The notes: generated by a model not told the origin, from the letters alone. Numbered from the stretch's first letter, positions 23,067 through 31,002 are shown. The stretch: DNA of 56,539 bases from Deltaproteobacteria bacterium (GCA_003696105.1 RFGE01000289.1:1-56539), one strand, 5' to 3'. Program-made: numbers and translations.

Positions 23067-23067
23067 C

Positions 23068-23547
23068 GTGGAGCTGACCGCCGACCAGATGCGCCGCTAC
23101 GCGCGCCACATCCTGTTGCCCGACGTCGGCGGCGTCGGCCAGCGGCGGCTGCTGTCCGCGCGGGTCGCGGTCGACGTCACCCCGCCGGCCGCCGCCGCGC
23201 ACGTGGCGCTCGCATACCTCGCGGCGGCGGGCGTGGGGCGCATCGCGCTGGCCGGCGACACCGCCGGGCCGGTACGCGCCGCCGAAGTGGCCACCGGCAT
23301 CCTGCTCGGCGCCGGCGACGTGGGCGCGCCGCGCGGCGCGGCGATCGCGCGCCGGCTCCGCGCGCTCAACCCGGACGTCGCCGTCGCGCTCGGCGCGGAG
23401 GCCGACGACGTGCCGCTCGCAATCGACAGCGCGCCGACCGCTGGCCGCGCGGCGGTCGCCGACGCGCTCGTCGCCGGCGGCGCGGCGGCCGCCACGTTCA
23501 TCGCCCGCGTCGCGCGAGGCGACGCGCCCGCGGAGGCGACCGCGTGA
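23068..23547 (+). CDS. Degenerate E1-like protein with intact N-terminal arginine segment
   Basis: A 159-residue protein. Its first 30 residues (TADQMRRYARHILLPDVGG, then GQRRLLSARVAV) are typical of the N-terminus of MoeB/ThiF E1 enzymes, including the arginines (Arg9, Arg10, Arg13) that act across the dimer. Where the nucleotide loop GxGGLG should follow it reads DVTPPAAAAHVAL. There is no catalytic Cys and no CxxC zinc pair. It is therefore a pseudoenzyme, shorter than the usual 240-270 residues. It overlaps cysM by four bases. It may complete the short active E1 at 20603 as a heterodimer (inference). Confidence 0.8.
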   Translation: MELTADQMRRYARHILLPDVGGVGQRRLLSARVAVDVTPPAAAAHVALAYLAAAGVGRIALAGDTAGPVRAAEVATGILLGAGDVGAPRGAAIARRLRALNPDVAVALGAEADDVPLAIDSAPTAGRAAVADALVAGGAAAATFIARVARGDAPAEATA

Positions 23548-24485
23548 ACCTGCACCGCAACGCGCGGGTCGACTCGGTCCTCGACCTGATCGGCGACACG
23601 CCGCTCGTGCGGCTGCGCTCGGTCGAGCGCCGCGCAGGCGGCGACGTCGAGATCTGGGCCAAGTGCGAGTTCGAAAATCCCGGCGGCTCGGTCAAGGACC
23701 GCGCGGCACGCCAGATGATTCTCGACGCGATCGCCGACGGCCGACTCAAACCGGGCCAGCGCATCATCGACTCCACCAGCGGCAATACGGGCGTCGCCTA
23801 TTCGATGATCGGCGCCGCCCTCGGGTATCCCGTCACCCTGGTGATGCCCGCGAACGTATCGGCCGCGCGCAAGGAGATCACGCGCGCCTACGGCACCGAG
23901 TTGGTGTTCTCGTCGGAACTCGAGGGCAGCGACGGCGCGATTCGCCTCGCGCGCAAGATCGTCGAGGAACATCCCGACGACTATTTCTACCCGGATCAGT
24001 ACTCGAACCCGTCCAATCCCCTCGCCCACTACCTCGGCACCGGGCGGGAGATCCTCGAGGCGCTTGGCGACCGCATCACGCACTTTTGCACCGGCATCGG
24101 CACGACGGGAACCATCATGGGGACGGCGCGGCGCCTCAAGGAACACCGCGCCGACATCCGCGTGATCGCGATCGAGCCGGACGACGCGCTGCACGGCCTC
24201 GAGGGCATGAAGCACTTGCCCAGCTCGATCGTGCCGGCCATCTGGCAGCCGGACGGCCTGATCGACGAGATGTTGCCGATGCCGACCGACGAGGCGTGGG
24301 ATGCCGCCGACGCGCTGGTGCGCGACGAGGGGCTGTTCGTCGGCCATTCGGCCGGGGCCAACGTCGCCGGCGCGCTCCGCGTGGCGCGCGCCGCGGGGCC
24401 CGGCGCGGTCGTCGTCACGATCTTGCCCGACCGGGGCGACCGCTACTTCGTGCCGCTCAAGTGGGAAAAATCCGACGTGTGGTGA
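23544..24485 (+). CDS. cysM: Cysteine synthase, CysM-like (probable sulfur-carrier dependent)
   Basis: A 313-residue PLP enzyme: GGSVKDR (PLP Lys51), STSGNTG, GIGTTGTIMG phosphate loop, and HGLEGMKHLPSSIVP in place of the CysK-type GPHKIQGIG pocket. It differs clearly from the upstream CysK and sits between the E1-like protein and the JAMM peptidase, as CysM does in the mycobacterial Mec-CysO-CysM system, where it adds the carrier thiocarboxylate to O-phosphoserine-derived aminoacrylate. Use of O-phosphoserine cannot be confirmed by eye. GTG 23544 overlaps the preceding stop. Confidence 0.9.
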   Translation: MNLHRNARVDSVLDLIGDTPLVRLRSVERRAGGDVEIWAKCEFENPGGSVKDRAARQMILDAIADGRLKPGQRIIDSTSGNTGVAYSMIGAALGYPVTLVMPANVSAARKEITRAYGTELVFSSELEGSDGAIRLARKIVEEHPDDYFYPDQYSNPSNPLAHYLGTGREILEALGDRITHFCTGIGTTGTIMGTARRLKEHRADIRVIAIEPDDALHGLEGMKHLPSSIVPAIWQPDGLIDEMLPMPTDEAWDAADALVRDEGLFVGHSAGANVAGALRVARAAGPGAVVVTILPDRGDRYFVPLKWEKSDVW

Positions 24486-24513
24486 CCCGTGACCCGATCC
24501 CGTGGGACCAGCC

Positions 24514-24999
24514 ATGCTGACTGAGCCGCGCCCGATCGAAATCCCGCGCGCGCTGCTCGAGCGCGCCTACCGCGAAGCCCGCGCTGCGTTCCCGGACGAG
24601 TGCTGCGGCTGGCTCAGCGGCAGCTCGCCCGACCGCGTCGACGATCTGCGCGCGTGCGCGAACCGCCAGTGCGACGGGGACCACCCGACCGCCGCGGATC
24701 GGACCGCCGAGACCGCCTACGTGATCGCCGGCGACGACCTGCTCGCGTTCAACCGGGCGTTCGACGGTGACGCGCCGCCGCGCGTGCTGTACCACTCGCA
24801 TCCGAACGGGCGCGCCTACCTGTCGGCCACCGACCGGGATGTGGCGACCAGTCCGTGGGGCGACGGGCCGACCTACCCGGTTCAGCAGCTCGTCATCGGC
24901 ATCGACGCCGAGCGCGTCACCGAGGCGGCGCTGTTCGCGTGGTCCGACGCGGCCGGCGACTTCCTCGAAGTCGCGCGGTTCGAGGGAGCGGCGCTGTGA
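24514..24999 (+). CDS. mec: JAMM/Mov34 metallopeptidase (Mec type)
   Basis: A 161-residue zinc peptidase. The complete JAMM signature is visible: Glu29 in FPDEC, then H94-S-H96 followed after seven residues by S104 and D107 (HSHPNGRAYLSATD). In mycobacteria Mec releases cysteine from the CysO-cysteine adduct. Related peptidases trim residues after the di-glycine of sulfur carriers in thioquinolobactin and Wolinella methionine pathways. Both roles are needed here, because the carrier ends Gly-Gly-Arg. ATG 24514 is chosen over the in-frame GTG 24502. It overlaps the DsrE-like gene (GTGA). Confidence 0.93.
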   Translation: MLTEPRPIEIPRALLERAYREARAAFPDECCGWLSGSSPDRVDDLRACANRQCDGDHPTAADRTAETAYVIAGDDLLAFNRAFDGDAPPRVLYHSHPNGRAYLSATDRDVATSPWGDGPTYPVQQLVIGIDAERVTEAALFAWSDAAGDFLEVARFEGAAL

Positions 25000-25307
25000 C
25001 CCGGCGGCTCGCGCTCGTCGTGAGCGTCGCGGGCGACGTACCGGCCGCGCTCGCCCTCGCGCGCGCGGCTCGGCGCCAGGGCGTCGAGGTGGCGGCGTTC
25101 TTCATGGCCGACGCGGTGGGTGCGCTGCCGGCGGTCCGCGCCGAACTCGCCGCCCTCGCCGACGACCACGACTGCGAACTGGTCGCGTGCGCCACCAGCG
25201 CACACGAGCGCGGCCTGCGCGAGGCGGACGTCGGCGTGCTGCTCGGCAGTCAGGACGACCACGCGGCGATCGTCCACCGCGCCAACCGCGTCGTGGCATT
25301 CACGTGA
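24996..25307 (+). CDS. DsrE/TusD-like sulfur relay protein
   Basis: A 103-residue DsrE-fold protein. It has the usual Rossmann-like start (LALVVSVAGD), AAFFMADAV in the position of the family's FF.DG strand, and a cysteine at residue 65 (VACATSAHERGL) matching the persulfide-carrying Cys of DsrE and TusD. In characterised systems DsrEFH or TusBCD passes sulfur between TusA-type proteins and acceptors. Start GTG overlaps the mec stop, and its own stop overlaps the next DsrF-like gene, so three small relay genes are read as one coupled set. Confidence 0.8.
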   Translation: MTRRLALVVSVAGDVPAALALARAARRQGVEVAAFFMADAVGALPAVRAELAALADDHDCELVACATSAHERGLREADVGVLLGSQDDHAAIVHRANRVVAFT

Positions 25308-25567
25308 CCGGGCCGCGCAAACAGCTGTGCGTCGTCGTGGCCGCGCGGCGGCCGGATCGCGTGCGCGAGGCGCTGCGCGCCGCGGTCGGCCTGTCGCTGC
25401 GCGGCGACGCGGTCCGCGTGGTGCTGGCGACGGCCGTCGACGACGCCGACCCGGCGGTACGGCGGGCGCTCGGCACGCTGCGCGCGCTGGGCCACACGGT
25501 GACTCGCACCAGCGACGACCCCGCGGCGGCGGCGCGCGACGCCGATGCGGTCGAGGTGTGGACGTGA
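25304..25567 (+). CDS. DsrF/TusC-like sulfur relay protein
   Basis: An 87-residue small protein with an alternating strand-helix pattern of the DsrE/F fold: QLCVVVAARRPDRVREALRA, VRVVLATAVDD, and a C-terminal ADAVEVWT strand. Similarity alone is weak; the position between a DsrE-like and a DsrH-like gene, with GTGA overlaps on both sides, makes the DsrF (TusC) assignment likely. DsrF/TusC subunits have no essential Cys; the one Cys here lies in the first strand. Confidence 0.6.
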   Translation: MTGPRKQLCVVVAARRPDRVREALRAAVGLSLRGDAVRVVLATAVDDADPAVRRALGTLRALGHTVTRTSDDPAAAARDADAVEVWT

Positions 25568-25716
25568 CCCGCCGCGTTCTGCATATCATTCGGTCGGAGC
25601 ACCGTCGTGCCCTATGCCGCCCGGCGCCGGGCGATCGCATCGTCGCGCTGGCCGACACCGATCCCGACGAGCTCGTCACTCTCATCTTTTCGTTCGATGT
25701 CGTCATCGTCTGGTAA
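25564..25716 (+). CDS. Very short DsrH/TusB-like protein
   Basis: A 50-residue product that starts RRVLHIIRSEHRRAL, like the LH-x-RSP start of TusB, and ends DELVTLIFSFDVVIVW, like the conserved C-terminal strand and terminal Trp of DsrH/TusB. The usual length is about 95 residues, so the middle has been lost while both ends are kept. The single Cys (LCRPAPG) is near the middle, whereas family members carry theirs in the central strand. Coupled by GTGA to the DsrF-like gene; the tusA gene begins within its last 20 bases. Confidence 0.6.
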   Translation: MTRRVLHIIRSEHRRALCRPAPGDRIVALADTDPDELVTLIFSFDVVIVW

Positions 25717-25960
25717 CCGCTGCGACCCCGTCCTCGACCTGCGCGGCGAGGTGTGCCCGTACACCTTCGTGCGCGCGCGCCTGCGCCTCGAGCAGATGGC
25801 GCCCGGCGAGCGCCTCGTCGTCGTCGTGGACCACGAGCCGGCCACCCGCAACGTGCCGCGCAGTGCGCGCGAATGGGGGCAAGAGGTCGGCGACGTGCGC
25901 GAAGTCGAACCCGGCGTATGGCACATCCCCGTCACCAAACGCACCGATGAAAGGACCTGA
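25697..25960 (+). CDS. tusA: TusA-like sulfur carrier
   Basis: An 87-residue protein of the TusA/SirA family: LDLRGEVCPYTFVRARL with the persulfide-bearing Cys20 of the Cys-Pro motif, then MAPGERLVVVVDHEPATRNVP, the family's second signature. TusA hands sulfur from a cysteine desulfurase to TusBCD or other acceptors. Here it lies between DsrEFH-like proteins and ATP sulfurylase, as in sulfur-oxidiser clusters and in this cysteine island. ATG 25697 is chosen because the family begins just before the LD-RG motif. Six bases separate it from sat. Confidence 0.92.
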   Translation: MSSSSGNRCDPVLDLRGEVCPYTFVRARLRLEQMAPGERLVVVVDHEPATRNVPRSAREWGQEVGDVREVEPGVWHIPVTKRTDERT

Positions 25961-25966
25961 CCCTCG

Positions 25967-27142
25967 ATGACCGAACCGAGCGACGCCATCCTCCCGCACG
26001 GCGGCGGCCCCCTCGTCGACCGCCTCGCCGACGAAGCGACCCGCGACGAGCTGCGCGCACGCCACGCGCGCGGCGATCTGCCGACTCTGCAGCTCAACCC
26101 CCGCGAGGTCTCCGACCTCGAGCTGCTCGCCAACGGTGCGTTCACGCCGCTCGTCGGCTTCATGGGCAAGGACGACTACGACAGCGTCGTAGACCGCGGG
26201 CGGCTCGCCAACGGCGTGCCGTGGACCATTCCGATCACGCTGTCGGCGCCGCGGGCGCGCGCCGAGGCGCTGCCGCGCCACGAGCCGGTCGGCCTCGTCG
26301 GCCCGGACGGCGCGCTGCTCGGGTCGATCGAGATCGCGGAGGTGTTCGCATACGACAAGGCGCGCGAGGCCCGCCAGGTGTTCGGCACCGAGGACACGGC
26401 CCACCCGGCCGTCGCCTACCTGATGGGCGAGATGGGCGATCGCCTGCTCGGCGGGCCGATCGCGCTGCTCGACCGCCCGGCCCCGGCGTTCCCGCGGTAC
26501 GGGCTGGACCCGCGCGCGACGCGCGCGCTGTTCCGCGAGCGCGGCTGGCGGCGCATCGTCGCGTTCCAGACCCGCAACCCGATCCACCGCGCGCACGAGT
26601 ACATCATCAAATGTGCGCTCGAAATCTGCGATGGCTTGCTCATCCATCCGATCGTCGGCTTCACCAAGGGGGACGACATCCCGGCGGACGTCCGCGTGCG
26701 CTGCTACGAGGCGATCATCGAGCACTACTTCCCCGCCGATCGCGTCGCGCTCGCGACCCTGCCGGCGGCGATGCGCTACGCGGGCCCGAAAGAGGCGATC
26801 TTTCACGCCATCATGCGGCGCAACTATGGCTGCACCCACTTTATCGTCGGCCGCGACCACGCGGGCGTCGGCAACTACTACGGCACCTACGACGCCCAGG
26901 CGATCTTCGACGAGTACGACCCGGCCGAAATCGGCATCACGCCGCTGCGGTTCGAACACGCTTTCTATTGCACGCGCTGCAGCGGCATGGGCACCGCGAA
27001 GACCTGTCCGCACGACGCCGACGCCCACGTGTTCCTGTCCGGCACCAAGGTCCGCGCCATGCTGGCCAAGGGCGAGCGCCCGCCGCCGGAGTTCTCGCGG
27101 CCGGAGGTCGCCGACATCCTGATCGCCGCCTACGGCTCGTAG
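25967..27142 (+). CDS. sat: Sulfate adenylyltransferase (homo-oligomeric ATP sulfurylase)
   Basis: A 391-residue enzyme that interconverts sulfate plus ATP with adenosine 5'-phosphosulfate. Seen: QTRNPIHRAHE (nucleotide and sulfate binding), GRDHAGVG, and a C-terminal Zn-type cluster FYCTRCSGMGTAKTCPH. Length matches prokaryotic Sat without an APS-kinase domain. It ends the tightly spaced island. No APS reductase or sulfite reductase is present in the window, so reduction to sulfide must be encoded elsewhere, or the enzyme works in another direction. Confidence 0.96.
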   Translation: MTEPSDAILPHGGGPLVDRLADEATRDELRARHARGDLPTLQLNPREVSDLELLANGAFTPLVGFMGKDDYDSVVDRGRLANGVPWTIPITLSAPRARAEALPRHEPVGLVGPDGALLGSIEIAEVFAYDKAREARQVFGTEDTAHPAVAYLMGEMGDRLLGGPIALLDRPAPAFPRYGLDPRATRALFRERGWRRIVAFQTRNPIHRAHEYIIKCALEICDGLLIHPIVGFTKGDDIPADVRVRCYEAIIEHYFPADRVALATLPAAMRYAGPKEAIFHAIMRRNYGCTHFIVGRDHAGVGNYYGTYDAQAIFDEYDPAEIGITPLRFEHAFYCTRCSGMGTAKTCPHDADAHVFLSGTKVRAMLAKGERPPPEFSRPEVADILIAAYGS

Positions 27143-27204
27143 CCGCCGATCCGAGGCGCCGGCCGCAGCTTCGACGGCGCAGCGCGGACCCGCGGCTCCT
27201 GTGC

Positions 27205-27210
27205 TAGCGT
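27205..27210 (+). promoter_or_regulatory. -10 box of larE
   Basis: TAGCGT with an extended TG (TGC before the box). It ends six bases before GTG 27217, so the message would begin at the start codon. No good -35 is seen at 17 bases. Confidence 0.4.
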
Positions 27211-27216
27211 GGCGGA

Positions 27217-28050
27217 GTGCACGCGAAGCTCGACCGACTGCGCACGCTCATCGCCGACTACCGCAGCGCGCTGATCTGCTTTTCCGGCGGCGTCGACTCG
27301 ACGTTCCTGCTCAAGGTCGCCGTGGACGTGCTCGGCGACCGGTGCCACGCGCTCACCTGCGTGTCCGAAACGATGGCGGCGGCCGAGGTGGCCGACGCGC
27401 GCGCCCTCGGCGCCGAACTCGGCCTCGGTGACCGCCACCACATCGTCCACTCGCACGAACTCGACCGCCCCGGGTTTCGCGCCAACCCGGTCGACCGCTG
27501 CGCGATGTGCAAGACGGAGCTGATGGAACACGCCGAACCGCTCGCCGCGCAGCACGGTCTCGCCGCGATCGCGCTCGGCACGAACGTGGACGACCTCGGC
27601 GACCACCGTCCGGGCATCGCGGCGGCGTCGAGCCGCGGCGCGGTCGCGCCGATGGTGGCCGCAGGTCTCACCAAGGCCGACATCCGCGCACTGTCGCGCG
27701 AACTCGGGCTTCGCACGTGGAACAAACCGCAGCTCGCGTGCCTGTCGTCCCGCTTCCCGTACGGCACCGAGATCACGCCGGAGCGGCTGCGCCAAGTGGA
27801 CGCGTTCGAACAGGGGCTGCGCGCGCTCGGTTTTTCTCAACTTCGGGTGCGGTTTCACGATACGATCGGCAAGGTGGAGCTGCTGCGCGACGAGATGGCC
27901 CGCGCGATCGATCTGCGAGACGACATCGTGGCCCTCGGCCGCCGGTGCGGCTTCACCTACGTCGCGCTGGATCTGGCCGGCTTCCGCTCGGGAGCCCTCA
28001 ACGAGGGCGCGCTCGTGACGCTGCGCGCCGGAGCTCCAAAGGCGAGCTGA
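27217..28050 (+). CDS. larE: ATP-dependent sacrificial sulfur transferase (LarE family)
   Basis: A 277-residue PP-loop enzyme. Seen: SGGVDST (23-29), the paired cysteines DRCAMCK (95 and 98), and Cys175 in KPQLACLSSRFPYG, at nearly the same position as the sacrificial Cys176 of Lactobacillus LarE. In lactate racemase maturation LarE gives its cysteine sulfur to a pyridinium cofactor. LarB and LarC are not next to it. The neighbouring Sat, TusA and CysO genes suggest a sulfur-donor role of a related kind. Leaderless GTG 27217; its stop overlaps the following DUF882 gene (TGATG). Confidence 0.88.
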   Translation: MHAKLDRLRTLIADYRSALICFSGGVDSTFLLKVAVDVLGDRCHALTCVSETMAAAEVADARALGAELGLGDRHHIVHSHELDRPGFRANPVDRCAMCKTELMEHAEPLAAQHGLAAIALGTNVDDLGDHRPGIAAASSRGAVAPMVAAGLTKADIRALSRELGLRTWNKPQLACLSSRFPYGTEITPERLRQVDAFEQGLRALGFSQLRVRFHDTIGKVELLRDEMARAIDLRDDIVALGRRCGFTYVALDLAGFRSGALNEGALVTLRAGAPKAS

Positions 28051-28670
28051 TGCGCACGGCGGCGGCGGTGCTCGTCGGGCTCGTAGCCACTGCCGGCTCC
28101 GCGCGCGCCGATCGCACCCCCGCGGCCCCCAAGGATCGCTACCTGGCCGCCAAACGGGCGGCCGTCCCGATGTCGCGCGAACGGCGCGCGCGCTGGCACG
28201 CCGAGTTGGACGCGCGCCGCGACCGGGCGCCCGCGCCGCCCATCACGGTCTACAACCGCTGGACGCGGGAGTTCCTCGCGCTGCCGGCCGATGGCGACGC
28301 CGACGTCGCACAGGACGACCTCAACTGGTTTTTCCGCTGCCGGTTCACCAACGAGACGACCGAAATCGACCCGCGGCTGCTGTCGCTGGTCGTCGACGCG
28401 GCTCGGCACTTCCACGCCAGGCGCGTCGACGTCGTGTCCGCGTACCGGTCGCCCAAATACAACCTCATGTTGCAGAAGAAAGGCCGCTACGTGAGCCGGC
28501 GGAGCCAGCACATGGCGGGCCGCGCGCTCGACTTCTACATCCCCGGCGTGAGCGTGCGCGCGCTGCACCGCTACGTTCGCTCGCGCAAGCTCGGCGGCGT
28601 CGGCTTCTACACGCACAGCGGCTACATACACGCGGACACCGGCCGCGTGCGCTACTGGACGGCCCGGTAG
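28050..28670 (+). CDS. DUF882/YcbK-type peptidase M15 family protein
   Basis: A 206-residue secreted protein: a signal peptide ending ARA, then a domain with VVSAYRSPKYNLMLQK, SQHMAGRALDFYIPGV and GYIHADTG. These provide the His, Asp and His zinc ligands of the M15 fold in the DUF882 subgroup. Relatives act on peptidoglycan peptides or are murein-binding. It overlaps the larE stop by one base, so it is co-translated with larE, and senA follows after 20 bases. A functional link with sulfur metabolism is not evident; the pairing may be accidental. Confidence 0.88.
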   Translation: MRTAAAVLVGLVATAGSARADRTPAAPKDRYLAAKRAAVPMSRERRARWHAELDARRDRAPAPPITVYNRWTREFLALPADGDADVAQDDLNWFFRCRFTNETTEIDPRLLSLVVDAARHFHARRVDVVSAYRSPKYNLMLQKKGRYVSRRSQHMAGRALDFYIPGVSVRALHRYVRSRKLGGVGFYTHSGYIHADTGRVRYWTAR

Positions 28671-28676
28671 CGCGAG

Positions 28677-28682
28677 TATACT
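28677..28682 (+). promoter_or_regulatory. -10 box of senA
   Basis: TATACT, ending eight bases before ATG 28691. The predicted start is one or two bases before the ATG. Confidence 0.45.
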
Positions 28683-28690
28683 GCCGGCCG

Positions 28691-29905
28691 ATGGACGTCG
28701 TCGGCCTGCTGCGCGAAGCGCGTGACCGCACCCTCGAGTTGGTGGAAGACCTGTCCGACGACCAGCTCATCGGGCCGCGCATGCCGATCGTCAACCCGCT
28801 GCTGTGGGAGATCGGCCACGTCGCGTGGTTCCACGAGCACTGGTCGCTGCGATGGTTGCGAGGCGAACGGCCCGCGCGCGACGACGGTGACGCGCTGTGG
28901 GACTCGATTCGCGTCGCGCACGACACGCGGTGGGATCTGCCGCTGCCGTCGCGGCGCGACACGCTCGCGTACATGCGCGACGTGCTCGACCGCTGCTGCG
29001 AGCGTGCCGCCGCCGGCGAGCTGACCGCGCGGCAGCGGGCGATCCACCTGTACTGCGTGTTCCACGAGGACATGCACGCCGAGGCGTTCACGTGGACGCG
29101 ACAGACCCTCGGCTATCCGCCGCCGCGCATGGGCGTCCCCCCGCGGCCGCCCCAGGGCGGTGGCCCGCTGCCCGGCGACGTCGACATCCCGGGCGGGACC
29201 TATCTCATCGGTGCATCGCTCGACGATCCGTTCTGCTTCGACAACGAAAAGTGGCAGCACGCGGTCGACCTTGCGCCGTTTGCGATCGCGCGCGCGGCGA
29301 CGACGCAAGCGGAGTTCGCCGCGTTCGTCGACGACGGCGGCTACCGCCGTCGCGAGCTGTGGTCCGAGGACGGCTGGCGGTGGCGCTGCGCGGCCGCCGC
29401 CGACCACCCGGTCTACTGGCGGCGGGACGCCGACCGGTGGCTCCGCCGCCACTTCGACCGGTGGGTGGAAGTCGAGCCCCACCGTCCGGTGGTCCACGTG
29501 TCGTGGTGGGAGGCGGAGGCGTACTGCCGGTGGGCCGGACGCCGCCTACCGAGCGAGGCCGAGTGGGAAGTGGCTGCCGACGGCGCGCGCACGGGCAACC
29601 TGGACTGGACCGCCGGCGGCTGTGTCGACGTCGGCGCAGACCCCGCCAGCGACAGCCGCTGGGGCTGCCGGCAGATGCTCGGCAACGTATGGGAGTGGAC
29701 CGCCGACGCGTTCGCGCCCTATCCCGGGTTCGAGCCCGACATGTACCGCGAGTACTCCGCGCCGTGGTTTCACACGCACCGCGTCGCTCGCGGCGGATGC
29801 TGGGCCACGCGCGCGCGCATCGCGCGGCGCACATATCGCAACTACGCCACGCCCGACCGCCGGGACCTGTGGTACGGCTTCCGCACATGCGCGTCGACCT
29901 CGTAG
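28691..29905 (+). CDS. senA: Selenoneine synthase SenA (EgtB-like non-heme iron enzyme)
   Basis: A 404-residue protein with an N-terminal DinB-like domain (about 1-150) and a C-terminal formylglycine-generating-enzyme-type domain (about 155-400; GGTYLIGAS, RRLPSEAEWEVAA, MLGNVWEWTADAF). Iron ligands by analogy with EgtB are His43 and the pair His125-x3-His129 (VFHEDMHAE). EgtB makes the C-S bond of ergothioneine; the SenA branch joins a selenosugar to hercynine. Assignment to SenA rests on the segment PIVNPLLWEIGHVAWF and, above all, on the overlapping senB gene. A hercynine-forming EgtD is not in the window. Confidence 0.87.
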   Translation: MDVVGLLREARDRTLELVEDLSDDQLIGPRMPIVNPLLWEIGHVAWFHEHWSLRWLRGERPARDDGDALWDSIRVAHDTRWDLPLPSRRDTLAYMRDVLDRCCERAAAGELTARQRAIHLYCVFHEDMHAEAFTWTRQTLGYPPPRMGVPPRPPQGGGPLPGDVDIPGGTYLIGASLDDPFCFDNEKWQHAVDLAPFAIARAATTQAEFAAFVDDGGYRRRELWSEDGWRWRCAAAADHPVYWRRDADRWLRRHFDRWVEVEPHRPVVHVSWWEAEAYCRWAGRRLPSEAEWEVAADGARTGNLDWTAGGCVDVGADPASDSRWGCRQMLGNVWEWTADAFAPYPGFEPDMYREYSAPWFHTHRVARGGCWATRARIARRTYRNYATPDRRDLWYGFRTCASTS

Positions 29906-30837
29906 CGCCGCCGCCAGCGGATCTTCCGTCGGGCAACAACGCGACCGCGCGGCGGTGGGCGGCGATCCTGCGCGAACTCGGCCACCGGCCGCGCCTGCGC
30001 TGGGACGATGCGCCGGGCGACGCCGACCTGCTGATCGCCCTGCACGCGGTCAAGACGCGCCGCGCGCTGCTCGCGTTCCGCCGCGCGCACCCGGACCGGC
30101 CGGCCGTCGTCGCGCTCACCGGCACGGACATCTACGGCCGGCGAAATCTCGCGCCGGCGCTCGACGCCGCAACCTTCATCGTGGCCCTTCAGCCGCGCGC
30201 GCTGACCGCGCTGTCGCGCGCGCACCGCGTCAAGGCGCGGGTCATCTTTCAGTCTGCCGAGCCGCCTCGCGCGCTGCCGGCGAAGCCATCGCGCGAGTTT
30301 CGCGTCGCGGTCGTCGGCCACCTGCGCGCGGTCAAGGACCCCCTGCGCACCGCGCTGGCCGTGCGCGAACTTCCGGAGGACTCGCGCATCGTCGTGCGCC
30401 ACGCCGGCCGGGCGCTGTCGGAGTCGTTCGCGCGCCGGGCGCGTGCCGAAATGGACCGCAACCCGCGCTACCGGTGGCTCGGAGAACTCACGCCGGGCCG
30501 CGTGCGCCGTCTGATCGCGTCGAGCCACCTGGTCGCGATCACGTCGCTGGCCGAGGGCAGCTGCAACGTGTTGTCCGAAGCGCTGGCGGCGCACACTCCG
30601 GTGGTCGCAACGCGCATCCCGGGACTGATGGGCACGCTCGGCGCGCACTACCCGGGCTACTTTCGCCCGCGCGACACCCGCAAGCTCACCCGCTTGCTGC
30701 GCCGCGCGGAAGGCGACGCCGCGTTCTACCGACAGCTGGCCGCCGCGTGCCGGCGCGCGACGCCGCTGGTCGATCCCCGCCGCGAACGCGCCGCCTGGCG
30801 GGCGCTTCTCGCCGAACTCGCCGCTCGGAGGCCGTAG
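29887..30837 (+). CDS. senB: Selenosugar synthase SenB (TIGR04348-type glycosyltransferase)
   Basis: A 316-residue GT-B type glycosyltransferase. Family features: MRVDLVAPPPADLPSGNNAT at the start, ADLLIALHAVKTRRAL, VALTGTDIYG, and the C-terminal donor site TSLAEGSCNVLSEALA. SenB couples selenophosphate with a UDP-sugar to give a selenosugar used by SenA. It overlaps senA by 19 bases. The selenophosphate synthase SenC (SelD), the third gene of known sen clusters, is absent nearby. The last codons and the TAG stop lie inside the left inverted repeat of a MITE-like element. Confidence 0.87.
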   Translation: MRVDLVAPPPADLPSGNNATARRWAAILRELGHRPRLRWDDAPGDADLLIALHAVKTRRALLAFRRAHPDRPAVVALTGTDIYGRRNLAPALDAATFIVALQPRALTALSRAHRVKARVIFQSAEPPRALPAKPSREFRVAVVGHLRAVKDPLRTALAVRELPEDSRIVVRHAGRALSESFARRARAEMDRNPRYRWLGELTPGRVRRLIASSHLVAITSLAEGSCNVLSEALAAHTPVVATRIPGLMGTLGAHYPGYFRPRDTRKLTRLLRRAEGDAAFYRQLAAACRRATPLVDPRRERAAWRALLAELAARRP

Positions 30838-31002
30838 CGGATAGGCGCTGGCTGCGGTCGCGATCTGCGGGCGATCGTCGGCGTACGTCCTCGCGCCCTT
30901 CGGCAACGTAGGATTATACGCGCCCTCGCGCGCTGCGGGCGCGCGCCGAACCTCGCCTCGCATCTCGCAACCTCGCTGGCGCGCCCATACGCAACGGCCT
31001 CC
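30827..31002 (-). mobile_element. MITE-like element, copy 1 (176 bp)
   Basis: A non-coding 176-base element with terminal inverted repeats beginning GGAGGCCGT. It is the reverse complement of the copy at 51513-51688; by eye about 18 mismatches and no gaps (about 90% identity), with identical length. The right end is followed by TA (31003-31004); the left is preceded by TC, probably a mutated TA duplication. This fits IS630/Tc1-type insertion at TA. It carries the stop codon of senB and its edge forms the TAG stop of the cytochrome gene. No transposase is encoded. Confidence 0.8.

Noticed and set aside
25607-25696. Longer N-terminus for the TusA-like protein
   Set aside because: The extension lies antiparallel in phase to the DsrH-like frame and has no TusA similarity; the family starts near ATG 25697.
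28050-28670. DUF882 protein as part of the selenoneine or sulfur pathway
   Set aside because: It has a signal peptide and an M15 wall-peptidase fold; only its position suggests a link.
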